A DNA stretch of 64,000 bases from Eutreptiella sp. 'Long Island Sound 2002' (taxonomy: Eukaryota; Euglenozoa; Euglenophyceae; Eutreptiales; Eutreptiaceae), in the NCBI GenBank assembly GCA_964036045.1, contig OZ038382.1:150796961-150860960 (forward strand), given 5' to 3'. The notes under the pieces were generated by a model, which ran no database searches, had not been told where the DNA came from, and saw nothing but the letters and a program-made list of their open reading frames with translations. The position numbers and the translations under genes were made by a program. Position 1 is the first letter of the stretch, and each line of letters starts with the position of its first letter. Shown here piece by piece: positions 53,273-62,131 of this stretch.

Positions 53273-56200
53273 TCAGGGAGGTTGTTGGGCTTGGGGAGGG
53301 GATTGGGACTGGAAAAAGCGCAGGATGGTATTATGGGGTGCCGCCGCGGGTTTGGGGGGGATCCCTCTTCTTGGGGGGGGGCAGGAAGTGCTTTGGCGTC
53401 TTTTGTTCTGCGGTCTCGGCTTTGGCTTGCTCGGAACATCATTAAGTGTAGAAGGGAGGGGGGATGGATCAGGATGCGTGATAGGTGCAGGAGAGTAAGA
53501 CGTGCTGTAAACTCCATGGTGTTGGAAAAACGTGTTGGGGCCTTGCCCCACTATACGGTCTGGGGGGGGCTGGTCCCGGAGCCATTCAAGGTAGCTTTTA
53601 ATAGCCGAGGTGAAGCGAGTGCGTCTGGCAGGCATCGTGTCCCATATAAGCGCTCTTGCCTTTGATTCCTGTTGAGGGGCGAGGGTGGAGATCATTTTGT
53701 TCAACAGGGACTTGGGGACTAAGGAGCGTACAAAGAGCCTTTTCTCCCACCAGGGGCACTCAAGGAGCCAGTTTCTAACGGCCGGGATGAGCCGGGCATC
53801 CCAACTAAGGATGATGTTTTCACGATGACTGTGAGTGAGGTCACAGAAGGCGAGTCTGGACGCCGGATCCTGGGGGTGGTAGCGGCAGCACGCATTGCAG
53901 TAGTAGCTGGTAGTATCGAAAAAGGGGGGCTGGTCTTTGACTCCTTGGACACCCAAAGCCCATTTAGTGGCGAACGAACTGAACCACGAGTGGTGTGCAA
54001 CCCAGTCGAAAGAAAGTTTAGTGTGAATGTTGAGGTGGTCGTGCTTTGGCAGGAGGTTCTTTCGGTGCGTATTGCCGCACTTTCCGACGACAGGCTTGTT
54101 TTTGTATGTAATACCCACTAGGGGGGGGGGGTGCAAATGGGGAGGGGTCACCACGAAGCTGAGCGCACACCATTTGGCTAACGTGTCGGCCAACTCGTTT
54201 CCATGAAAACCGACGTGTGCCTTAATCCAATAGGGGGTCCATGAGAAATGTATGTACAGCTGTAGGTCCTCCAGGATGGAGGCCCAAGTTCCGTGGTTGG
54301 ACGTGGAAGGGAGGGGGAGAGACTTCCCAAGCACTTTGTCTGCAATTCGGACCACCTGGCTATTATCAATACATATGCCAATGCTTCCCCTGAACCCGGT
54401 TTTTATGAGGTGCCGCAAGAACTGTACTAATGCCCAGAATTCGGACTCTTCGGATGTATCGTAGGGGCAGGGAAATGCATAGGCTTTTGTGGTGTCCTGG
54501 TGGGCCACTACAGCCGCTGAGCCTACTTTATCCCCGTTGGAGGAGAAAGCAGAACCATCGAGGTAAGCCCACACGGAGTGCAGTTGCACTGGTAGCCGTC
54601 GTGCTTCAGCCAGGGCAATGCAGCCCCACTGCTGAAGTGTTTCTGGGTCTGTTGGGACTACTTTAGTGGGAACCGTCAAGCTGACACCCAGGTCATCCGT
54701 GGATTCTACTGTAAGACCCATGGGAGGAGGGATGCGCATGGGAGGTAGGAAGGCAAGGGGGGGACACAAAGATTGGTGTGTTGGGTCTGGGTACTGAGGT
54801 GACGGAAGAGTGGGGGGTGGGGTGAGGGTGAAGTAGTCGTGGTCGGTTAGCACCGCCTCGGATTTGTCGACCTCGAAACTTACGATTGTGGACCTGGGGC
54901 GGTCGTGAACAGTGTGAGTATGGTATTCTTCTCCGAAGGGGACGTACACTGTTTCTCCTTCCTTTAGCACCGATATTTTGCAGGGGTTGAGTCGTCCAAA
55001 GCCGTGGACCCTGTACCCTAGAGCATCGACGCTAGCGCCGAAGTTTTCTTGGAGGATATTTGGTTCAGGCGACATCAGGGCTTCAACCAGGCCTTTTTGT
55101 GTTTGGGGGGGGCCATCTCCTATGTAGTAGCGCATGCCATAATTGAAAATTTGGGCATGGTATGAGAGGCGAAAGTGGGCGAGATTGTAACCGGACTTCT
55201 GTTTGGGCTGATAGATGTCTTTCGCTGATGTGTTGGCTGGGACTTTCCCGTGCTTGGACAAGTTTTTCCATATGAGTTTGTGGAGCAATTCGATGTTGTC
55301 TTCGGGGAGGGTGCTCGCCAGTAGTCGGAAAAGGAGTGTGGGGATGAGCTGGCAATTTGTAAGGGAGGTGAGTTCGGTCATGGTCAAATTGAGGGGGGAG
55401 AGTCTGTCGAAAAAGGACCTGACGTTATTCGCAAGCAAGCTGTACAGCTCGTTGGGGTCTTCCGAAGTGAAAAAATAGACACCAAGGTATTTGTAAAATT
55501 TGTAGGGTTGGCCCGTATCAGGATCTATTGTGCTCAATTGCGAGCCCGCAGAAGATTCGATGGTGGTCTGTGGAGCGCCGTAGAGGGCATGAAGTTGTGT
55601 TTTGGACACATTCATGTCCATACCAAAGGCCCGAGCCGTGGTGTCGAAGAAGTTAAAAATCATTTCCATGTCCTTTGTTGAATTGCTTCGGAAAAGAATG
55701 TCGTCGACAAAAGCATGCAAGCTGGAGTGGGGGGATTGAAGTGAAAGCTGGTCGATGTTAAAAAGTAACACATTGATGAATAAAATGAATAAGGTTGGAC
55801 TTGCCGGGCACCCTTGACGGACACCACGTTGGAGTTTGTAGCTTGAATGAGGGGTGCCGTGTACGACTGGTTTATCAACAGGATTGGAATTAAGATTTTT
55901 AAAAGCCTCGATCATGGAGTCGGGTAATTGGTAGGCTCTTAGGACCGACCATAGCGTTTCATGCGGGACACTGTTGAATGCCTTGTTAAAATCAATGTAC
56001 AGATGATAGGCCGGGCCTCCCATTTGTATATTGCGGGCTACTACATCGTAGATGTGGTCACCACATCTGTGATTTTTGAGACCCCCATGTTGGCTTTTGT
56101 GAATGAGAGAAAATTTCTCTGAAAATTGTACGAGCTGGTCATTGAGAAAGGCAGCTGTCAACTTTTGGAGACTTTGGATGAGGCAGATAGGGCGATAATT

Positions 56201-56866
56201 CTGGGGGTCTCTGGGGTCTCCTTTTTTGAATAAAAGTGCGAGAAGGGCATGTGACCATTCAGGGGGGGCGGTGTTCTTGAGGACAGCATGCATGCATGAG
56301 CGCAACCAGGAGAAGTAGGAAGATCCGGCAAGTTTCAGAACATAGTAGTTCAAACCATCTTCTCCCGTGGCCTTTGTGGAAGGGCCACGGTTCAGTTTGT
56401 TCTGGAGCCACTCGTCGGTGATTTCAGGAAGAGGGAGAGCCGTGGTTTCTTTGGGGCAGCTGGGGAGGTGGCGGGTTAGATTACGCACAAGGTCAGGACA
56501 TGGGCGGAAATTGGGATCGCCTCCGAGGTTGGCCATTGCTTCGGCAAAAATTTTTCCAACTTGAGCTGGTTCAGAGGCCACCGATTCGTGTTCGGATGTC
56601 TCCCATAATGTTACTCTGTCCCTGGTAGGGGGGTTGAGTGTGTCTTGAACCGTTTTTTTGATCCTCCTATGCCGTACCAGAGAGAAGTGTAAGCGCTTTT
56701 TCTGCTTTTCTTGTATTTTCTTTCTCCACTTTACTGCGAGTCGCTGCAGAGCATCCAGAGCTGTTGAGCGGTTGCTTCCTATCGAGGGTAGGGATGAGCA
56801 AGCTTTGGCAAATTCCTTTTCGATTTGTGTAGCTCGGTGCTTTTGGTGGGGGGCGGTTATGCTGTG
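53273..56866 (-). CDS. Non-LTR element ORF2, RT and RNase H part
   Basis: Same frame as the endonuclease part, separated from it only by the UAG at 56867-56869; the frame is open across the EN-RT linker. Numbering from 56581: RT motif A YIDFNKAF (D197), motif B RQGCPASPTLF, catalytic FVDD (291-294); RNase H type I with YLDGSA (D675), a Glu near 712, CIDNS (D739) and the HVGFHGNELAD helix (D799); a Cys/His cluster YYCNACCRYHP, then AFCDLTHSH, near 893; and a basic C-terminus ending with HNTILRFFQSQ (about 1083-1093), which fits a PCNA-interacting motif. It would carry out target-primed reverse transcription and RNA removal. All RT and RNase H catalytic residues seen are present. Confidence 0.88.
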   Translation of the reverse strand, partial: HSITAPHQKHRATQIEKEFAKACSSLPSIGSNRSTALDALQRLAVKWRKKIQEKQKKRLHFSLVRHRRIKKTVQDTLNPPTRDRVTLWETSEHESVASEPAQVGKIFAEAMANLGGDPNFRPCPDLVRNLTRHLPSCPKETTALPLPEITDEWLQNKLNRGPSTKATGEDGLNYYVLKLAGSSYFSWLRSCMHAVLKNTAPPEWSHALLALLFKKGDPRDPQNYRPICLIQSLQKLTAAFLNDQLVQFSEKFSLIHKSQHGGLKNHRCGDHIYDVVARNIQMGGPAYHLYIDFNKAFNSVPHETLWSVLRAYQLPDSMIEAFKNLNSNPVDKPVVHGTPHSSYKLQRGVRQGCPASPTLFILFINVLLFNIDQLSLQSPHSSLHAFVDDILFRSNSTKDMEMIFNFFDTTARAFGMDMNVSKTQLHALYGAPQTTIESSAGSQLSTIDPDTGQPYKFYKYLGVYFFTSEDPNELYSLLANNVRSFFDRLSPLNLTMTELTSLTNCQLIPTLLFRLLASTLPEDNIELLHKLIWKNLSKHGKVPANTSAKDIYQPKQKSGYNLAHFRLSYHAQIFNYGMRYYIGDGPPQTQKGLVEALMSPEPNILQENFGASVDALGYRVHGFGRLNPCKISVLKEGETVYVPFGEEYHTHTVHDRPRSTIVSFEVDKSEAVLTDHDYFTLTPPPTLPSPQYPDPTHQSLCPPLAFLPPMRIPPPMGLTVESTDDLGVSLTVPTKVVPTDPETLQQWGCIALAEARRLPVQLHSVWAYLDGSAFSSNGDKVGSAAVVAHQDTTKAYAFPCPYDTSEESEFWALVQFLRHLIKTGFRGSIGICIDNSQVVRIADKVLGKSLPLPSTSNHGTWASILEDLQLYIHFSWTPYWIKAHVGFHGNELADTLAKWCALSFVVTPPHLHPPPLVGITYKNKPVVGKCGNTHRKNLLPKHDHLNIHTKLSFDWVAHHSWFSSFATKWALGVQGVKDQPPFFDTTSYYCNACCRYHPQDPASRLAFCDLTHSHRENIILSWDARLIPAVRNWLLECPWWEKRLFVRSLVPKSLLNKMISTLAPQQESKARALIWDTMPARRTRFTSAIKSYLEWLRDQPPPDRIVGQGPNTFFQHHGVYSTSYSPAPITHPDPSPLPSTLNDVPSKPKPRPQNKRRQSTSCPPPRRGIPPKPAAAPHNTILRFFQSQSPPQAQQPP

Positions 56867-58297
56867 CTATGCCCGGGAAATTTGTTGGAAAATATGATTG
56901 GCATGTGACGACCATTCTTCCTGGGAGAAATGGGACGGGGGATTGTTTTCCACCCACTCGGTCAGCGGTTGGATGGATGTTTGGAATGCTTGGGTTTCTT
57001 TTGAAGTGAGGCCACGGAATCTGGTGGGATTATGCATATCAGCATCGTCTAGAGGGGTGAGGGGTAGCTGCGCAACAGCGTCCACAGGATAATGGTCGGA
57101 TGTTTTGTCTTGAAGGATGGATGCCCTATGGAGGGAGATTCCAAAGTGGGCCAAAATGTCTTCTGAGAAAAAAATGTAGTCATTGCGAACTTGGGAGCTG
57201 TGTATGTTGTTGGGGTATCGTGTGTAGCTTTTGCTATCTGGGTGAAACATGCGAAAGCTATCCTTTATGTCGCCATCAATGAGCACATGTTCCCGAAGCC
57301 ACGGCCAAAAATTTGGAGTGACCGCCGTGGTGTCGATTTGTTGAACAGCACAATTGAAATCGCCGGCCCACACAAAATTGGGAAAGATGAGCAGCAACCT
57401 GTCCAATTCCTTTGCTATGGCTTCCCTTGCAGAAGGGTCATCAGGTGGAGCATATATCGACGCAATCAAGAGAGGGTGCAATCCTGGTAGATGTAAGGCA
57501 ACCGCACAAATAAGCCCAGGGGTCGTATGAACCTCGACTTTAGCTGCGAAATGAGACACCTTGGACCCAAGTACAATGGTCGCTCCCCATTTTTTGTCCG
57601 GATGTAATGAAGAAAAGGTTTTTATATCCTGATTCTTAGAGTTCCATACAAAGGGAAGGTCCGGCTTTCGAATGGTTTCGCTTAGGCAGAGGACATCATA
57701 CCCTTCGTGGAGCCACGATATGATTAAGCCTTCCAGTTTCTTTGTTTTCCTTGTGTTGTGAGAAAGGAAGCGCATGAATTTGGAAGTAGTTTTTGGCGGG
57801 GACGGGGTGAGTGGTTGAAAGGGAAAGATGGTAGGTGGGGGTGAGCGGATGTTACTGACTTCGTCACCTTTGGCCGAAGTACTCGTAAGACCTTCTGGGA
57901 TTGTACGAGGTTGGGAGGCTTGAGTTGAATTCTCGAACCACTCGTTCAAAGCATCCTTTGTTTCAGAGTGAAGAGATTGGAGGAAGGGCGGCGGGACGGT
58001 TTCACCAAGTTTATGACTAGGCGTGGTTTGAACAGCACTGGCAAAGATGGCAGGCACAGGAAGGGAATCGGGCAATACGGTTCTCAGGGATTGGATGGGA
58101 GACGGTTGCGGGGGTGGTGGATTCGTGACTTGGGGTTGAGGGTGCGTGGTGGCGAGGGAATGGGGGCTCGGATTGTTTGCTCTTGAAAATTTGACCGAGT
58201 ATTTGCGGGCGGGGCGGGCGTGTTTCGTTCTCTGTATGTAAGGTGCATAGAGCTCATGGGTTTTCAGGGCTTTGTTGAGGAAGTTATGACCCGCTCG
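56867..58297 (-). CDS. Non-LTR element ORF2, endonuclease part
   Basis: APE-type endonuclease that would nick the target. Visible motifs are RFLSHNTRK (metal-binding Asn), CLSETIRK (catalytic Glu), ASIYAPP, AGDFNCA, RNDYIFF and TSDHYPV (catalytic Asp-His). The frame opens after a TGA at 58298-58300 and overlaps the ORF1 stop (58284-58286), but there is no ATG until 57775, just before the nuclease core. About 170 Pro/Ser/Thr-rich codons precede that ATG. Either translation starts at 57775, or ORF2 is reached by a +1 frameshift or reinitiation from ORF1. It ends at a UAG after QQISRA, and the same frame continues into the RT. Confidence 0.85.
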   Translation of the reverse strand, partial: RAGHNFLNKALKTHELYAPYIQRTKHARPARKYSVKFSRANNPSPHSLATTHPQPQVTNPPPPQPSPIQSLRTVLPDSLPVPAIFASAVQTTPSHKLGETVPPPFLQSLHSETKDALNEWFENSTQASQPRTIPEGLTSTSAKGDEVSNIRSPPPTIFPFQPLTPSPPKTTSKFMRFLSHNTRKTKKLEGLIISWLHEGYDVLCLSETIRKPDLPFVWNSKNQDIKTFSSLHPDKKWGATIVLGSKVSHFAAKVEVHTTPGLICAVALHLPGLHPLLIASIYAPPDDPSAREAIAKELDRLLLIFPNFVWAGDFNCAVQQIDTTAVTPNFWPWLREHVLIDGDIKDSFRMFHPDSKSYTRYPNNIHSSQVRNDYIFFSEDILAHFGISLHRASILQDKTSDHYPVDAVAQLPLTPLDDADMHNPTRFRGLTSKETQAFQTSIQPLTEWVENNPPSHFSQEEWSSHANHIFQQISRA

Positions 58298-61200
58298 TCA
58301 GGGTCGGTGCAGATTGAGGCATTTGGTGTTTTGCTTTGATGAACTTTTGCCACATGGAGCTTGTCCACTCGATGTTTTTGAACGGGAGGTGGGTTCCCAA
58401 TTCTTGCATGTGAGCCTCATTTGATTCTTTCCTCTCAAATTGCCCACTCGGCTTGTTTGGGGATTTTGGATCATAGCCGAGACCTGCGTTGTGTATTTGC
58501 CTAGTGTGCCTCGAAAAATCGGGCTTGCCTTGAGTAATTTGTGTGAAGTCCGTTTGAATGATGTTAAAAACATCATCTAGTGACTTTAACCAAACGCACT
58601 CTTCGTTCACTTTGAACTTTTGCCACGCAGAGGGGTAGGGGTCGTCACTCAGTGTCATCGTCATGAGGGATGGGGCTGTCTCGTGATCGGTGTCATCAAT
58701 CGCAAGGGACCCCCATCCTCGATGGGTGACGGATCTTCGGGACAGGTGTTTGGGATCTTGCAGAGAGGAACCGTGCGGGACATGTGATTTCAAGATGACC
58801 ATCACTTCTTTAAGGTTCACCGTTGTTTCCTCTATTTGCACCGTGGTTGCTTCAATGATGATCCATAGAATGAATGCCGTGAGCCCTTTTGCTTTTTTGG
58901 TTGCTTGAGCTTCTACATCAATGCCCCACATCCATGTCATGTCAGTGTGCGTTGGAAGGCCACCGATCACTTTGCCACCTCGGTCTCGAATCAGTAATGA
59001 TACCTCTTGCTTTTCATCTTCTTGTTCTGTTTGGTCTTCTTGTCTTTGGCTGCCCTTGTCATCCACATTTTCTTCGGGAGGGCCCTTCTCTCCTTTTGGC
59101 TCCTTTGGAATAAGGGCGGGACCTTGCAAGATACTTTTCATTTGCTCATCCGCCCCAAGGTTGATGCCAGCCCGTATGATCATGAGCATTTCATCGTTTG
59201 CCTCGTTTTCGTGTCCTTGAGTTTTTGCTTCTTCTTTCATCTCTTCGATGAGCTTGTCTCTTGCTAGGTTGTTGGGACCTTTCCTTCCCGCAAAGGAGAT
59301 GCCATCTACATTGAGCCCGTCGCAGAGATAGACGCTGTTCGGAGAGTTGTAGTGGATTTCATATACCTGCTTTGTGAAGATGGAGGCTGCGGGCCGGCGT
59401 GCATAGGTTTTTTCAAATAACCCAAAGGCTGCGGCGGTGAGGAGGATATCCAAGTGGGTAGTTGCCTTGTTAGCCTCAACCAATGCCACTGAGTCACTCT
59501 TGAGTTTCTCTAGCTCGTTTTGGAGATTGAACTTGGGAGCTTGTTCCTTTATAGGTTGATCATTGGCGTCGTGTGTTACGGCGAATGGTTTCATTGTATG
59601 GGCATTGACACAATACAACCCGGCTTGGATCAGAGACCAGTACACTTTGAGTGTGGGCGACTTTGCCTCGAAAGTGTCATGGAGCATTGAGTTGTCAAAT
59701 GCTAAGAGCACCGACCAAGGTGTCCGGGGGCACAGACCTATACAAGCTCCATAAACGGTTGGATTTTTGGCCATGTCGATGAGCTCTAGCATGGGAATGC
59801 GGCCTTTGTCATTCCTTGCGGTCTTCACCCTTTTCGTGGCAATGGCATAGACAACCGTATAACCCTGAGCATCATTTGGGAGCGTGAGGAATAGTGGAAA
59901 CGCAAATGTTGGCTCGGCTTTGTCCTTGGTGAGAGAGATGATGTCTTTAGCACAAGACAAAGCGTCATCTTTGGACATCTCTATGTCCACACGGGCGTAG
60001 TTGTTTCCAAGAAGGGATGTCTTTTGCCATTTTAAGGACCCTCGTTGGAATGCCGCATTTTCCGAAGTTACGGTGACATCATCCGGGGACCATTGGTAGG
60101 CATCCTCATGGACTGGTTGTTGGTCGAGTTGACCTAGAGCTACTGCCGAGAGTGAGACCCTGAGGTACGTGGGAGGTTGATCCGGGACTTGATGTACTTT
60201 GCGGATTTTTGCTCGTGAGAGGCTGCGGAAACCTTCCCTTTCGGGGGCTTGTAAAATGGTGGTGATGTGTTCTTGTCGTTGAGGCTGGAATGCATATCGA
60301 GGGCCCGCGTTGTTGACAAACAAGAGAATAAGGTTCCTATCCGCAGCCGTGTTGGAAGGTCGTAGCTCAACCTCTTGTTCCGTTACAAAGGCCCGATTTA
60401 GGTGCACATTGCTATAGATCTTGACATTTTCGATGAAGGGTGCAAATTTTTGGATGGAGTTTCGGTAATCGAGGAGCATGAGATTGGCCGGAACGCATCG
60501 GTCGTCAAACCCGGGTAGTGCAACAACCCCTTTCACGTTGTGAGGTGTGGAGGAGAGCGCGAGCACAAAATCATCGACATCTTTTTGCATAGTGGGAAGA
60601 TTGTCTTCTTTGGCTTGTTCGTAGTTGTTGTCCGTGCAAGGTACAAAATAGAAAGACCGAAGATTTGGGTTGTTGAACATCTCAATTATGGATTGAGCTC
60701 GGTTTTGGCCCCATGCGATCGATGGGGATAGGCTGATAGGCTTTGTGGCAATTAGACTGTTAGCCATTGAATCGTTGAAAGGATAATTCACCTCGTCTAC
60801 CCCCCCGGCACAAAGCGTGAAATCTGTTTTTGAATGCGCATACTTCAATGCTTCCAGAGGAGGAGTGTAGTGGGCCGTGTTGTAGGTTTTTTGATGCACC
60901 GTTATCCAGTCCTGCCCTCTTTTGCCCATGGGAAGGCTGGGGACTAGATCCTTTAGAGGACGATCGTCTTTGTTGTTGAGGACGGGAAATGCGCTGTTTG
61001 AGTTATCCATTGGGAGAAATCGAGCGGCTTTTGCGTCTTTGGACTTGCTTGTTGAAAATGAAATACAAGTTGTCTTTTCGAAGATGGTGGGTAGGTGAAA
61101 TTGTAGAAATCCCCGGAAATTGAATACTGCCCAATGAACGATTTGGATGCTTGAGTAATTCCACAGGGATGCAGTTATTTGCGATGGGTCATGCCCAGGA

Positions 61201-61319
61201 CCCCAAATCCATTGTCCATTTTTCTGAATCGAAAAAAAATAGACACTCAGAAAGTGAGAGCCATTGTTGAGTTGGCTCACAAAACGAAAATGGCCTAGGG
61301 TTTTTGGTCTTGTGAGCAT
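58284..61319 (-). CDS. Non-LTR element ORF1, large protein of unknown fold
   Basis: 1011 codons from an ATG at 61319; a second plausible start is the ATG in FLPMDNSNSAF near 61010. No CCHC knuckle, RRM or esterase motif is visible. The middle is rich in ordinary globular-like sequence (for example FYFVPCTDNNYEQAKEDN and VVALPGFDDRCVPANLMLLD). Around residues 740-800 it is highly charged (KGEKGPPEENVDDKGSQRQE, then DQTEQEDEKQE). It ends TLTSGS, TAA. Position upstream of ORF2 on the same strand suggests an RNA-binding or particle protein, but the length is unusual for ORF1p. The frame is intact. Confidence 0.65.
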   Translation of the reverse strand: MLTRPKTLGHFRFVSQLNNGSHFLSVYFFSIQKNGQWIWGPGHDPSQITASLWNYSSIQIVHWAVFNFRGFLQFHLPTIFEKTTCISFSTSKSKDAKAARFLPMDNSNSAFPVLNNKDDRPLKDLVPSLPMGKRGQDWITVHQKTYNTAHYTPPLEALKYAHSKTDFTLCAGGVDEVNYPFNDSMANSLIATKPISLSPSIAWGQNRAQSIIEMFNNPNLRSFYFVPCTDNNYEQAKEDNLPTMQKDVDDFVLALSSTPHNVKGVVALPGFDDRCVPANLMLLDYRNSIQKFAPFIENVKIYSNVHLNRAFVTEQEVELRPSNTAADRNLILLFVNNAGPRYAFQPQRQEHITTILQAPEREGFRSLSRAKIRKVHQVPDQPPTYLRVSLSAVALGQLDQQPVHEDAYQWSPDDVTVTSENAAFQRGSLKWQKTSLLGNNYARVDIEMSKDDALSCAKDIISLTKDKAEPTFAFPLFLTLPNDAQGYTVVYAIATKRVKTARNDKGRIPMLELIDMAKNPTVYGACIGLCPRTPWSVLLAFDNSMLHDTFEAKSPTLKVYWSLIQAGLYCVNAHTMKPFAVTHDANDQPIKEQAPKFNLQNELEKLKSDSVALVEANKATTHLDILLTAAAFGLFEKTYARRPAASIFTKQVYEIHYNSPNSVYLCDGLNVDGISFAGRKGPNNLARDKLIEEMKEEAKTQGHENEANDEMLMIIRAGINLGADEQMKSILQGPALIPKEPKGEKGPPEENVDDKGSQRQEDQTEQEDEKQEVSLLIRDRGGKVIGGLPTHTDMTWMWGIDVEAQATKKAKGLTAFILWIIIEATTVQIEETTVNLKEVMVILKSHVPHGSSLQDPKHLSRRSVTHRGWGSLAIDDTDHETAPSLMTMTLSDDPYPSAWQKFKVNEECVWLKSLDDVFNIIQTDFTQITQGKPDFSRHTRQIHNAGLGYDPKSPNKPSGQFERKESNEAHMQELGTHLPFKNIEWTSSMWQKFIKAKHQMPQSAPTLTSGS

Positions 61320-62131
61320 CGTGTTCGGTTCTTAACATTCATGCTCACAAGGCCACAGAGTTAGCGTTTGCGCACGCAAACGACTTGGGTTTGCGAAACC
61401 CATAGGCTGCCTAGAACATCCCCATTGCCCTCTTCCCCATGCAAAGTGATATGCCCACATGAAAGGGCGCATGAATGAAAGACATAGGAGGGAGATGTAA
61501 GGTTCCGTCCGAACTCATGGTCCTTGACAACCATGAGTTCACATGATAGACGGAAAGCCTTGCGCGTTGATTTTCTCGAAGACGCAACGGCGAAAAATTC
61601 TGGTGAACACACCAGATGAAAGTACAAAGGAAATCTTCTAGATCCAGCCCTTAAGTTCTCTTAGAACCTCAAAGGTACCCAAGAAAAATCCCTCACACAA
61701 CTCGCCACGGAGAAGCGACGAAAGCGCGCGAACAGGCGACAACAGGGGGCGATTTCACGACAATTAGAAATCGCGATAGAAGTCGGGTATTTCACCGATT
61801 TCCGACCGAAAATCGCCTAGGACAATAAAATTATGGTAATTCTACATCGATTTATTGGTTAGAAATCCGATTCCAGATTTCGTGGATTAGAGAACAGGGA
61901 TATCCCGTTGACAGCCGGTGTCAACGGCTTCCACACGGGTGTGACGGCTCACAGGCCTCCGGGCCATGCACCATAACGGGTGTGACGGCTTACAGGCCTC
62001 CAGGCCATGGGCCATAGGTTCTGGGTACCGCTTCACCCCCCTCCTTAGAGCAAACCCTGGGGGGCGCTCGATAACACCCAAGCATGGCAGCGGGTACCCA
62101 GGATCATCCCCTGAAGGGGGGGGGTGTCACA
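61320..62131. other. No gene recognised; 41-base tandem duplication
   Basis: Probably includes the 5' UTR of the non-LTR element. At 61935-62020 two copies of CGGGTGTGACGGCTYACAGG followed by CCTCCRGGCCATG occur in tandem. On the minus strand TGTGACACCCCC begins at 62131 after a purine-rich GAAGTGAGGA, a possible 3' LTR start for the chromovirus entering from the right; this is uncertain. Confidence 0.35.

Larger units (their letters stand above)
51740..61319 (-). mobile_element. Non-LTR retrotransposon with three ORFs
   Basis: Reads right to left: ORF1 (61319-58284), ORF2 with endonuclease, RT and RNase H (58297-53273, one internal UAG at 56867-56869), ORF3 (53250-52342), then a 3' region with tandem hairpins and a duplicated block. 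No LTRs are seen. The APE-type endonuclease plus RNase H places it with the EN-RT-RNH non-LTR clades; the exact clade is not resolved. The 5' end beyond 61319 and the 3' end (near the satellite at about 51.73 kb) are not defined, and no poly(A) tail is visible. Confidence 0.85.

Noticed and set aside
61361-61627. Possible extra small ORF upstream of ORF1
   Set aside because: It has no ATG start, no domain and no supporting context beyond lying upstream on the same strand.
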